A DNA stretch of 64,000 nucleotides from Immersiella caudata. Taxonomy: Eukaryota > Ascomycota > Sordariomycetes > Sordariales > Lasiosphaeriaceae. Positions 11,949 to 23,601 of this stretch are shown here, piece by piece. The notes beneath the pieces are model-generated. The model saw only the letters and a program-made list of their open reading frames with translations, did no database searches and was not told the origin of the DNA. The position numbers were made by a program, and so were the translations under genes. The stretch covers positions 4,542,283 to 4,606,282 of the forward strand of contig JAULSU010000006.1 in the NCBI GenBank assembly GCA_030512335.1. The letters run 5' to 3'. Positions within the stretch are counted from its first letter, which is position 1. Each line of letters opens with the position of its first letter.

Positions 11949-13326
11949 CTAACCGGTGTACTTGAGCACGAAGATGCCGCGCTCGATGCTGTTGAGTAGG
12001 ATATGCCCAGAGGCGAAGTAAGGATACACGCTCCAGGTGCCGACGAATTCGGCACGGCCGCCCACGCTGTCATCGGCCGGGTGGCAGTCGAAGAAGCCCA
12101 CCTCGCGGAGCCCCTGACCGGTGGGGTCGGTTTTGAGCGAGCGGACATCAACGATGCGGAGGCCCGATCCGTAGTTGGCCTGGTACGAGAAGCCCTTGTG
12201 GACATACTGGTTGTGGTCGATGGCCTTGGCCGGGCTCTGGTACGTGCCGGTGAAGATGGGCCTCTGCAGGTTGGTGATGTCAACAACGTAGGTGGTGGTG
12301 CGCTGGTTAGCGGCCGGGCCCTTCTTCTCCTGCTCATCGAGTTCGTCGTCGAGGAGGAGGAAGCGCATCTCATCGTCGGCAAGCCATCCCTGGTGGGTGT
12401 AGGTGGCACCGGTGTACTTGGTGCTGCTGATAGTGACCGGGTTGCTCTTGGACGTCACATCGGCGATGTCCAGACTATCCTCGTTGTAGTTGAAGCAGAT
12501 CTCGCGTCCGGTGTAGCGAGAGTCAGGACCCTTGTAGATGACGCACTGCGCGTCGTGGACGTAACCGCCAGCAGAGAGGCAGCCGGCCTTGGTCGGGTTG
12601 GCGGGGTTGGTGACGTTCACCATGAAGAGGCCGCCACTGCATCCGGCGGCGGATCCGGTGCCCACGGCGTAGATCATGTTCTTCTCTTCGTGGGCAACAA
12701 TGTTGTGCGAGTTGCCGAAGCCCGAGTAGCGAGCCGTCAGGTCGGATGAGATGCTGAAGGTCCTCGGCGATCCGGGCTGGATGGTGAGGAGCTTCTTCAT
12801 GTCGAAGACTTGGAGGCCGTGGTTGCTGGACTCAGCGCCGATGTAGACGTAGTCGCCAATGACCTTCATGTCTCTCCAGCTAGACGAGGACGTCTGGGTT
12901 GGAAGACGACCGAGGTAGACGAGCGATCCGTCTTTCAAGATCTCGACAAAAGCAGTGCCATCCGTTTGGCCAACGGCGCCGAACTCACGGCCGATGGACG
13001 AGGTCCAACCCCCTGGAACCCGTGTTAGTCTGCTGGCTAGACAGAGATCTGGGCCACTTACAGACGTCGTTTCCCTTCCTAGTCGAAGAGCCCATGTCCT
13101 GGTGGCGCAAGAAGGCGACGAGGTCGACTTTGTTGCACTGGTACTCGCCGGCCTTGCCGTTGACGCAAGGTGTCCCGGCGCGGAGGGCCTGGTAGCGGTC
13201 GACATCGTAGGCACCGGACTCCTGAAGGTCGGACCATGTGGCAAGCTTGAGCTGCCGGAGGACCTCCATGGAGGTGGCGGTCGCGCGCCCGGCGAGGGCG
13301 GTGAGGACGACTGATGTCAGCTTCAT
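11949..13326 (-). CDS. Secreted LVIVD-repeat / choice-of-anchor-B family protein
   Basis: Two exons (13326-13062 and 13012-11949) encode 442 residues. A signal peptide is likely (MKLTSVVLTALAGRATATS). The mature protein contains NDVWGWTSSIGREFGAVGQTDG (the splice falls within NDVWG), then repeated blades ending VFDMKKLL, MVNVTNPANP, IADVTSKSNPV, VVDITNLQRP and IVDVRSLK, the pattern of LVIVD/beta-propeller repeats seen in the choice-of-anchor-B family. Pairs of Cys in the middle suggest disulfides. The biochemical function is unknown. It lies between the ketoreductase and the dead transcription factor; nothing ties it to the terpene pathway beyond position. Confidence 0.8.
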
Positions 13327-14725
13327 GTTGAGGGAAAAACGAATGCGAGGCAGAGGGGCCGGGGTAGGATCAGCTAAGATCCCGGGAGACACGAGGCAAG
13401 TCGGCACTGCTCTGCTTTCTCTCTCCTTTTCACAAACGCCGGGAAGAATTAACTATCTATACTCTCTCATGACCGACAGGTCATCGGGCCGCAAGTTGCT
13501 ACTTTGAAGCCTTTCGTTCCCGAACGCCACTTCCTCCGCGCTCACATGCAGTCATCGTCATCGCATCGACCCTAGAAGCCATCATGGAAATGGAAGGTTG
13601 GAGGGGGCAATGGCACCTCAGTCACACATCGGATTGCCACTCTCATAGATCTTTTTTCATGGTGTGACAACTGCGTAGTAGCCTCGTGGGGTTTCCAAGC
13701 CATCAATAAAGACTCAACTAAGAAGGTTGTCGAAGGCATGGATCGAAGCCAGGGTAACACTGCGTGCGGGACGTCTCGGCACTACGATCTCTATAGCGCT
13801 AGAGATAAGCGACCCCACAAGTTATTCGGGGCACATGGCTGAGACGATGGACCTCCTTCCACTCTGGGAATGTCGACACAGTAGCGAACCTATCTTGACC
13901 AAGGAAAATGGCCGGGGATTGGTACCGAGTCGGCAGGTGAGATTAAGTCACCCAGCTGGCCGAGATGCTTCACGGGGTAGCAAGCGGCCATCATAGGGAA
14001 CAAGACCGAGGCAGAGTACGGTAATTATTGGGCGGGTAATCGGCATCTCCATGGGATCAGTCATCCCCCACCGTGACACGCGAGCGCCGTTGCCGTGCCG
14101 ATGCAACTTCAGCAACGGCGCCGGCTCCAATCACAAGCAGGTAGAAAGTAATGCGTCATCTGTCATGGACCTGTTTTGATCATCATTGCATTTGCAGGTA
14201 TCGATATTGAGCTACTTGATTGGGGTAGCTTAAATAAGTGTCCCATCCCTTACCCCTGAATTCCCAACGCACTCATTGCTATCCCCAAGTTGCGCGTCAT
14301 GAAGGGGGGGCTGGCGATGATTGAGAAGGGGCTGGATGTGTTGAAAGAGGGAAACTTGGCTGGTGAAAAGTTGGTGGTTGCGCTATCCGCTAGGTAGCGT
14401 GGTGCTAGACTGGGAAAACCTTGAGCAAGTGGAGATCATGAGCAGCACACAAGTGATACCCGGTAGATAACATGCACTTTGCACATAAGCCTTCTTATCA
14501 TAATCCTGTTATGGCGATACAGTTGTGTCGCGGCAACCTTTATCGATCCCCCGTCATTACTATCTTTCCCAGTGTTTGGGCCTTGGGTCTGGGGCGGGGA
14601 ACAAACCCCGAGATGGTTGCCGAGTCGAAGTAGTAGGCGGCCAGGTTCGCAGGCACACCTACCATTCTGTTCATATTCACTCCCCGTTCATCCTCGAAGC
14701 CATTGGTACTACCTCGAATCGCGAG
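13327..14725. other. Intergenic region, no gene seen
   Basis: About 1.4 kb between divergent genes. It contains the promoter of the secreted LVIVD protein and the former promoter of the transcription-factor pseudogene. No repeat or RNA gene is recognised. Confidence 0.5.
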
Positions 14726-15919
14726 ATGACATCCAGCATCCCGATACCCCCTTTTGTGTAGCCGCCCTCGCTGACGTTAGCCAACGAAGACGACTACGGT
14801 CCCAAGAAACGACCCAAAGTGGCTCTGGCGTGTCAAAGATGCAAGAATAGGAAACAGAAATACGATGGATTCCAACCCTGTTCCAGGTGCCGCTCATTGG
14901 ACATTGAGTGCGAGTACATCATCCCCCAGAAGCCCATGCCCTTCAGCAAGGATCAGTACATCAAATCACTTGAGCATCGCGTGGTCGAGTTGAAGTCGAT
15001 TCTTTCGGCACAGGGGATATCCGAGCTGAGCAGCGATCATTGGAAGGCATTCTCGCCAAGCCCTCCGACGCCAACGGTCCATCTCGGATCCGAGTATGAA
15101 GTGGGGTGCCCAGAGGATGGTGCGGAGGGGGCTGTTCTTGACTAGCAGGGGGGTATTGATTCCGTGGTATCCATGTCACGGAGCCTATCACTGGATGTCA
15201 ATGGTTCGGGGTACATTGGTGCCACCAGTCATGTCGCCCTTTGAAGACTCTCCAGCTTTTTAGGCCACAGCCTTCGAACCACCGACGAAAACACCCTCCC
15301 ACCGCTGTTCCGGGCTTTGTTCCCGACGAGGAGCCCATCGATTTCTCGGATGTTCCGGGTGACACTGCTGATGGCTCTCCTGGCGGGGTACAGAAAACAC
15401 ATACCAACGCGCTGAAAAACTTTCATCAACCCCCGTCTGCTGAAGATTTGTGCTGGCGTGTGGCACTTACAAGAGGCTGCACTAGTCCCTGGCAGCTGGG
15501 TACTGGATCATGGGGTTGCAGTCCGTCTTTATGGCTGGCAAAGCCGCCCATTTATCAGTATTTCCGGACATTCCCTAATACATTTATGTGATGTAGGCCT
15601 CGCCTTAGTCTACTGCATCTGGATATCCCCTGATGAGATTTTCAACATCACTACAAGCAACGGAATCTACGACTGCAGCATCATCCTCTTCGTCATTACC
15701 GAGCGATTGCAAGCCGCTAAAAAGCATCGCAACGCCTTCGAAGTCATATGCCAACGTGTAATTGACCGCATGTCCGAAGCCCCTGTGAGGAAGCCGCGCG
15801 ACGCTATTTCCGGCTTGATGGCCGAGTTAGTACCTTCGGTGAACTCGTTCGAAATTGACATGCCCTTTGAGGTTGACAACGAGAGCGTTTTCAGTTCAGT
15901 CAGATCATTTCAGACGTGA
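14726..15919 (+). pseudogene. Zn2Cys6 fungal transcription factor, inactivated
   Basis: A single reading frame of 398 codons can be followed from ATG 14726 to 15919, interrupted by four stops: TAG 14759, TAG 15143, TGA 15242 and TGA 15413. Near residue 35 is the zinc cluster ACQRCKNRKQKYDGFQPCSRC, where the third zinc-binding Cys is replaced by Tyr (TAC for TGC). It is followed by a short coiled region (KSLEHRVVELKSIL). The middle retains SGYIGATSHVAL and the end retains a helical segment (CSIILFVITERLQAAKKHRNAFE) like that of family regulators. All four stops are explained by C-to-T changes (CAG to TAG, CGA to TGA) and the Cys loss by G-to-A. Introns cannot remove all four stops and restore the missing Cys, so it is dead. 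It was probably a local pathway regulator. Confidence 0.82.
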
Positions 15920-16725
15920 CAGGTGAGGTCTTTTCGGCTGGTCCAGCCTGCTTCGGAGAGCTACAAGCACAGCTCCTCGAGAATCCTGGTCTGTCCTCTC
16001 CAATGGTCGAAGGACTCCCAATATGAAATGTACCGTAGAGGAATACGATCTCGACTACTCTTGCCAACTTGCGGTAGCAAACGAGTTAATTTGTCCCTGG
16101 GGACGCGCTTGGGTTGATGAATAGTGCTTGTGTGGACCACAATAGCAGTGTGACGGTGAATGATAAAGAAGGCTCCTCCTTTTCACACAAGTGCAAGTAG
16201 TACTAGGTAAGGGAACCGCAGTGAGTAACTTCCTCTTGCTACAGCGGCTTCCTCGTGCACCTTCTTGGTTCATGTTAATCGGGGCTAATTACATGATCTG
16301 TCGATGTGTTTACTTAGGTACGTGACCCGACTTGTCAGAGAATCCAATTCCTTCGGCCTGATGCCAACCATATGGCTTCGGGCATGACTCCTTACTTCGG
16401 GCCTGCTTCCCCGAACTGCGCAGGGTCGGGGTTTAGTGGAGCTGGCGTTGCTCAATCCCACTCCTGAAAATGCCGTGATTGGCGGCAAAAAGCCTCCCCG
16501 CCCGCTGACCTGAGATGTTCCATGACTTCAAGCAGCCAATTTCCAAATAGGCTATGGGTTATGGTCCAGTAATTGGGGCGGCTACAATCCAACATCAACA
16601 TTTTCTGAATGGCTCGCGGGATTGGACATAAAGAGTGGGCACTGGTGAGGTAGTGATTTTGTGCCTAGGACAGACGGAAACGTGGGGAGTCTCTGCACTT
16701 CACGGCGCAGACCTTCTCCTCAAAG
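15920..16725. other. Intergenic region, no gene seen
   Basis: About 800 bp between the transcription-factor pseudogene and the GH2 gene, containing the latter's promoter. No other structure is recognised. Confidence 0.5.
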
Positions 16726-19415
16726 ATGGCATTTGGCCACAGCCTCAAGAACGCCTGCGACTTTGCACTGCTGGCATTGTGCATCCTAGCTGGCAACGAT
16801 TTAGCATTTGCAGAGGATGCACCGGCAGTTGGCGCCAGGGATCGGGTCAGCCTCAACGCAGGCTGGCGATTTCAGCGATGGACAGACAAGCCCGACAGCG
16901 TCAGCTACAGCACCATGAAGCCATGGATCATGCCGTCTGCCAACGATTTCATCAAGAACACGGCGAAGCGCGCACGGCGACCATCCAGCGAGCCCGCCAA
17001 TGTCACTTTCGCTCAGCCAGACTTTGACGACAAAGCCTGGGAGCTGGTAGATGTCCCCCACGACTGGGCAGTCAAGAGGCCGTTCTATGCGGGTGCCAAT
17101 GCAGTGATTGGCGGTGACATGGGTCGATTGCCGATTCACGGAGTGGGCTGGTATCGTCGGGCCATCCAACTCGACGCTACAGACTCGGGGAAGAGCCTTC
17201 TGCTCGACATTGACGGAGCCATGTCCTACGCCATGGTTTGGCTCAACGGCCGATTTGTTGGTGGATGGCCGTACGGATATGCTTCCTTTCGACTCGACTT
17301 GACCCCATACGCGAGATCTGGTAACAACCAGCTCGCCATTCGAGTCGACAACGCGATGGAGTCGTCCCGATTCTACCCCGGCGCAGGCATTTACCGCAAT
17401 GTCTGGCTTACAAAGGTTTCGCAGCAGCATGTTGCGTACGACGGCACCTGGATCACCTCAGGACAAGTCTCGGATCAGTCTGCAACTCTGGACCTTGTCA
17501 CCATCATCGAAAATCTGAGCACGGCCAGCAGCGCCACGGAAATCGAAGTATCCACCGACATCCACGTTTGGGATGCTGCATCAGGGAAAGCCGCCGCGAA
17601 GGTTGGGCAGTTCCCGAGCGTAAAGATTGCGGTCGATGGAGGAGCGAAGCACACCGTCAACGCCAGCACCACATTGCAGAACCCGCGCCTGTGGGGCCCG
17701 AGACCGTTGCAGGAGCCCAACCTCTATATTGCCATGACTCGACTGCAAAGCGGGGGACGAACGCTCGACGAGTATCACACCCGGTTTGGCATTCGCGCGG
17801 TTCAGTACACCGGTGACGGCATCAAAATCAACGGTCAGCGAGTGTACATCCAGGGAGTCAACCAACATCACGACTTGGGATCACTGGGCGCTGCATTCAA
17901 TGTGCGGGCAGCAGAGAGGCAGCTGGAGATGCTGCAAGATATGGGATGCAACGCCGTTCGAACCTCACATAACCCCCCTTCCCGGGAGCTCCTGGATCTT
18001 GCTGACGAGCTTGGCATTTTGATCATGGATGAGGTAGCGCCCCCTTTCCCCCTGACCCTAGAATAGGTGCTGACAACTGAAACCACAAGATCTTCGATAC
18101 ATGGAACTCCCAAAAGCGCCGCAATGACTTCCATCTTATTTTCTCCGACTGGCACGAGCCGGACCTCCGGGCCTTTATCAGGCGCGACAGGAATCACCCC
18201 TCAGTCGTGATCTGGAGCTTTGGAAACGAAGTGGCGGAACAGCGCGCAAGGAATGGCGCAGCTACTGCACAAAGCCTCAAGGATATCGTCCGCGAAGAAG
18301 ACCCAACCCGATACACCACAGTAGGCAGCAATAACGCGGGACCAAATGACGCCTTCACCGGTGTTGCCGACATCATCGGTTTGAACTACCAGGGTGAGGG
18401 TCGAGGCACTGGCGCTGCCACTTTCCCTGACTTTCGGGCCAAATTTCCTTCCAAAATGATTCTCAGCACCGAGAGCTCGTCAGGAATCAGCACGCGCGGG
18501 ACCTACATCTTCCCCGTCACCACCTCGAACAGCATCACGGTCAGCGACAGCCAGGGCGGCGACCCACGCAACCGATACGTCAGCGCCTACGAGCTTTATG
18601 CAGTATCCTGGGGAGCCTCACCAGAGAAAGTGTTTGCCGCCCAGGATCGGTACCCCTACGTGGCCGGCGAGTTCGTTTGGACGGGCTGGGACTACTTGGG
18701 AGAGCCCACTCCCTATGACCTGTCCCGCAGCAGCTACTTCGGCATCATCGACCTAGCCGGATTTCCCAAGGACCGCTTCTATCTCTACCAATCGCGCTGG
18801 AACCCGACGGTCAAGATGGCGCATATTCTTCCCCACTGGAACTGGCCCAACCGCACCGGACAGGTCACGCCAGTCCACGTATTTTCCTCTGGCGACCAGG
18901 CGGAGCTCTTCTTGAACGGCGTATCCCAGGGAGTTCAAAAGAAGGCAATCTCCTCCGGCTCGTATCGGTTCCGATGGGACAGAGTCGTGTACCAACCTGG
19001 TGAGCTCCAGGTGGTCACTTACAAGGATGGGAACCTGTGGGCGAACGCGACGATGAGAACCACTGGGGAACCAAGCGGGTTGCATGGGTCTACCTACCGC
19101 GATCGCAAGACTATCAAGGCCGACGGGGCGGATCTGCTGTTCATCTCCATCGCGGTCGTTGATCAAAAGGGCGATGTGGTGCGTCAGAGCAATAACGCGA
19201 TCACCTTTTCGGTTCAGGGGCCAGGTGAGATAGTGACAACTGACAACGGAGACCCCACCGATATGGTTGCGTTTCCGTCTCCGGAGCGGAAGGCCTTTGG
19301 TGGTTTAGCTCTAGCTATTGTTCGGGCGAAGGCCGGCTCGTCCGGTAAAATCACCGTCACGGCGAGTGCCAAGGGGCTTGTCTCCGCAGAGGTGGTATTG
19401 GAAGCTCTGAGCTGA
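16726..19415 (+). CDS. Secreted glycoside hydrolase family 2 beta-galactosidase
   Basis: Two exons (16726-18033, 18090-19415) encode 877 residues. A signal peptide is likely (hydrophobic FALLALCILAG, cut near LAFA). The order is an N-terminal jelly-roll sugar-binding domain (DVPHDWAVK, GVGWYRRA, LNGRFVGGWPYGY), an Ig-like domain, then the TIM barrel with RTSHNPPSRELLDLADELGILIMDE, acid/base Glu in WSFGNEVAEQ and probable nucleophile Glu in ILSTESSSG. The C-terminal half carries the DUF4982-like domain (VHVFSSGDQAELFLNGVSQG) and an Ig-like domain. Family members remove terminal beta-galactose from hemicellulose or pectin side chains outside the cell; other GH2 activities such as glucuronidase are possible. 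The next gene, GH115, is in the same orientation and also targets side chains. Confidence 0.9.
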
Positions 19416-19939
19416 GGACGCAATGGGCAAACGCAAGATAGACGGAAGTGGCAAGATCATCTCGACTAATTACTAGCTATCGATCAGAGCTTCTCTTCTT
19501 CGCAAATATCACTACCATCACTGCAGCTCATAACCACAAATTCCAACCCTGACAGAGCCCCTGGACAAACTCCTACGATGAGTCCTCATAGCACGCCGTG
19601 TCCTTTCGGGACCATTACTCCTCTCCGCACTCCAAGAAGACGGAGGCTTGGAAGTTGAATAAACTACAACGTCAGGGTAGCCGTAAATTTCTCCGTCTAG
19701 AGTATTAGCCGACTGCTGTCACGGTACCTGCATTTGCCTAGAAATTGGAAATTGCGGCCCCGCCCGGACCGGCGAATACCCCAGAACTTGGCTCCCGAGT
19801 CCCTTTGACGGCTCTTGGTACCAAGCCCTTTCATCCGAGAAAATGCCCGGCCATGTCCCCATGAGTTGTCCCTTCCTGCCTGGCCCCGAGGGATCGGCTC
19901 ACCCCAAGGTTCGTGCGTCAGGGGCGCTTATCATTCAAG
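19416..19939. other. Intergenic region upstream of GH115
   Basis: About 520 bp containing the GH2 3' end and the GH115 promoter. No distinct motif is assigned. Confidence 0.4.
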
Positions 19940-22900
19940 ATGATTCATCGTCGTATCATGAAGCTGCTAGCTCTGCTAGCACTTACACCGCGGATTCAAG
20001 GACTGCTAGAGGAACAGTTTGTGTCCTTCCAGTCAGTCGCACCGACCAGCGCATACCTCAGCATCACCGATGCGAACATCCTAGTCTCCGTGGATGACTT
20101 TGTCGGAGTCCATATCGCTGCGAATAGCTTGGAGAGCGACCTGCAACAGATCACGGGCGTGAAGCGAACTGTCCACAATGAGACGTCATCCAGCATCGTC
20201 CGGTATGCCAACTCAACCCTCAGCAGCGCGATCATCGTGGGATCTATCAATTCTACCCTGATTCAGCACCTCACAAAAGCCGGGACATTCAATACCACCG
20301 AGATCACTGGAAAGTTCGAGTCCTTTAAGACCGCGGTGGTGGAAAGGCCTTTCCCAGGTGTGAGCCGAGCCCTTGTCATTGCGGGAAGCGACAAAAGGGG
20401 CACCATCTACGGGATTCACACTTTGGCCGAGCAGTCGGGGCAGTCTCCTCTCCACTGGTTCGCCGATGTTCCCGCCAAAAAGCACGCTCAGATTCTTGCA
20501 CAACCCAAGACTACAATCCACGGCGAGCCTTCAGTGAGGTACAGGGGCCTCTTCATCAACGACGAGGAGCCAGCGCTGAACACGTGGTGGGCACGGCAAC
20601 ACAATGCGACAAGATACCCGCTCGACACAGAGTTTTATGCGCATGTTTTCGACTTGCTACTGAGACTCAAGGCTAACTACATGTGGCCCGCCATGTGGAA
20701 GTCGTTCATTGCGCCGCCAGGGAATGTGTTCTTCACGGATGATCCTGGCAATCAACAGTTGGCTGATGATTACGGGTACGAATCACCTGCCGCACTTCCT
20801 CGTACAGTTGACTGATTGCTGCAGCATCGTGATCTCCACCGCACACCACGAGCCCATGCAGCGGGCTACTAACGAGTGGGACGAGGCAGAGCTCGGCCCG
20901 TGGGACTGGTCCAAGAACAAGGCCCGGATGACCAAGTTCATGGAGGAAGGTATCGAACGAGCGGGCAACAACGAGTCCTACTTCACCGTTGGCTTGCGCG
21001 GACTGGGAGATGAGGCGGCCGTCACTGCCAATGCCATTGAGATGCTCAAGGACGTGTTTCAGGTGCAACGCGACATCATCAAAAAGTACCACGGCTCCGA
21101 GTCGGCAGTGAATCAAGTCTGGGCCCTCTACAAGGAGGTAGCGTCGTACTACGATGCGGGTCTGGACCCCCCCGAGGATGTGACGATTCTGTTCCCGGAT
21201 GACAATGCGGGAAATGTCTACCGTCTCCCCACTGGTGACGAGTCAGAGAGGAAGGGAGGAAACGGCGTGTACTTTCACCTCGAGTATGTCGGCCTACCCC
21301 GGAGCTACAAATGGGGCAATTCCAACAACCTCCCCAAGATGTTGAAGGAACTGATGCACTCGTATCTCCGAGGCGCGACCAGGATATGGATCGTCAACGT
21401 TGGCGACATCAAGCCGATGGAGCTCCCCTTCAGCTTCGCCATGGACCTCGCTTGGGACGTGACAAAGTTCAGCTTCGAGGGGCTCCCCGGGTATCTCACC
21501 AAGTTTGCAGCGCGCGAGTTTGGGCCTGAAGACGCAGAGGAGATTGGGTCCATTTGGCTCGAACACAGCCACCTGGTCGGACTCAGACGCCACGAGCTGG
21601 TGACCCCGGCGACCTACTCGCACCTTAACTACCACGAAGCCGAACGCGTTTTAAATCGATGGCACAAAGTTGCAGCCCGGGCCAAAACTTTGTATGCTCA
21701 GATCGATGCTGCATCAAAGCCGGCATTTTTCCAGCTGGTGTACCACCCCGTTGTTTCGAGCGCCCTGTACCACGCCGTCAACATCGGCGTGGGGACCAAC
21801 TACCGCTTCGCCCTCGAACGGCGCAACTCGGCAAACAAGGTTGCCCACGAAGTCCTCGCCGATTTCGAGTCAGCGTACGACATAGTCGAGGAGTGGGATG
21901 CGATGCTGGACGGTAAGTGGGCGCTGATGATGTCGCAAGCCGTGTACGACGCCGTCGAGGAGCCCAAGATGTGGGCCGCCCCATCCCGCGACATCGTGGC
22001 CAACCTTTCGTTTGTGCAGCTGCGTCAAAACATGCAGTTCTCGCTGGGAAACCTCGGACTTCGCGCCGAGGGCTCGCTCAGCCCGACGGAGCAGGGCCGA
22101 TGGGCCGAGTCTGTCGATGCGTCGATGCCAACCACCAACTTTGCCCCTCTGTTACCGCCCATGGACCGCTACGGGCCTCCGGTTCGCCATGTGGATATCT
22201 TCATGCGCGGCAATCACCGCGTGCCTATTCAATGGGCCCTAGATGACATTGCCGTCGACTGGCTGTCCATCACGCCCAAAAGCGGCACCCTCAGCAAAGA
22301 CACGCAGACTGACCAGCGTCTCAACGTCACGGTCGACTGGAGCACAGTGCCGCCCGGCTTCAACGACACAATCCTGGTGGGCATCCGATCGACACCCGCC
22401 CCCTTCCCCTATTTTGACCAGATTCGTGTCCCTGTCGTCAACACGCTGGTCGATCCCATGGGCGCGTCCAACGCACGCCGAGGCGTCTTTCCTGAGACTA
22501 ACGGTATGGTTTCCATCGAAGCGCCGCATTTTGATGCAAGCCAGACCAACAGCAGCACCAAGGAACTGCACTTCGAGGCATTCCCCTTCCTCGGATCCCG
22601 CAGCGAGTCCGGATCCATCGCGTTGCGCCCCTTTGACGTTGCCCGTTCTTCCTTAACAGGGGCAAAGGCCGCGTCAGTCAGTTACAGCATCTGGCTGTTT
22701 TCGCCCGCCAACAATGTAGAAGCCACCGTCTACATCAACGCCGGGCTGGATACCGACCCGAAGCTGAAAATGGAATTCTCCTTGACCGTCGACGACGCCC
22801 CGGCCAATTTCACGCGTGTCCTCAGCGACTACATCAAGAATCCCTACGCAGGCGACATCCCGCCCGAGTGGTTAGACCATGTGGCTGACAACATCTGGAC

Positions 22901-23057
22901 CAAGCGCGTCAAACTCGGTGCGATACCTGAGGGCGCTCACCGTCTGGTGTGGCGCGCGAACTCGCCCGAGGTCTACCTAGAGAAAATTGTGCTCAACATC
23001 CGAGGCACCGTCAAGCCGAGCTACCTCGGGCCTCCAGAGACGAGCAGAATCGCCTAG
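19940..23057 (+). CDS. Secreted GH115 xylan alpha-1,2-glucuronidase
   Basis: Two exons (19940-20775, 20825-23057) encode 1022 residues, the usual size for the family. The start could be ATG 19940 or 19958; both give a short signal peptide (MKLLALLALTPRIQG). The N-terminal part (SRALVIAGSDKRGTIYGIHTLAEQSG, then SPLHWFADVP) and the barrel segments PSVRYRGLFINDEEPALNTWW, LRLKANYMWPAMW, SYFTVGLRGLGDEA and TRIWIVNVGDIKP are characteristic of GH115. Enzymes of this family release 4-O-methylglucuronic acid from glucuronoxylan, acting outside the cell. A C-terminal domain follows (ISITPKSG-like Ig region, then a carbohydrate-binding-like fold). Many NxS/T sites fit secretion. Confidence 0.92.
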
Positions 23058-23601
23058 TAGCCGGCGTGTTTTACCAGCCCGCCTTCCATGTTGAGCAGCC
23101 CTGGCGGGTAAAACCATCCAATTTCGTGCGGACAGCGGGCCCCGGCGACTCATGCGGAACGGCGGGAGATTCAGCCGGGGCAAGAAAATTTGACGGTCAG
23201 GAGAGCTCGGGACTGGCGCGCGGCTTCTTTCAGCTTACTCAATGGGGAACATATGCTTGTTGAGCTATTTGTTGGACAAGAAAGTTTCTATACGGGGCTA
23301 GCTGTGGACGTTTCAACTTTGTCTCTGTTTTCTCATTGCCCAATGACACCTCTTTGACGTGATCGTTTGCACACCTAGGGCCAAGTTAGAACAGACAACT
23401 TTCGAGTCGGGACAGTGTATTGCAATGCAGATACTTTTGGAGTTTCACAATTGAGTTGACCCCATAGGCTTCGTTCACAATACCATTTGTGGCCATGAAC
23501 CACAAAGAAATGTTTTCAGGGGCAAAAAATAGATTGTTCATAACATTAAGTAGATATTATATTTGATATGGACGACTGACTTTGTTGCAGAGGGTCATTG
23601 T
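23058..23601. other. Intergenic region between convergent genes
   Basis: About 540 bp between the 3' ends of GH115 and the aminopeptidase gene. Its right half is AT-rich. Nothing else is seen. Confidence 0.5.

Noticed and set aside
12003..12749. Plus-strand open frame of 248 codons
   Set aside because: Antisense shadow of the LVIVD-repeat protein gene.
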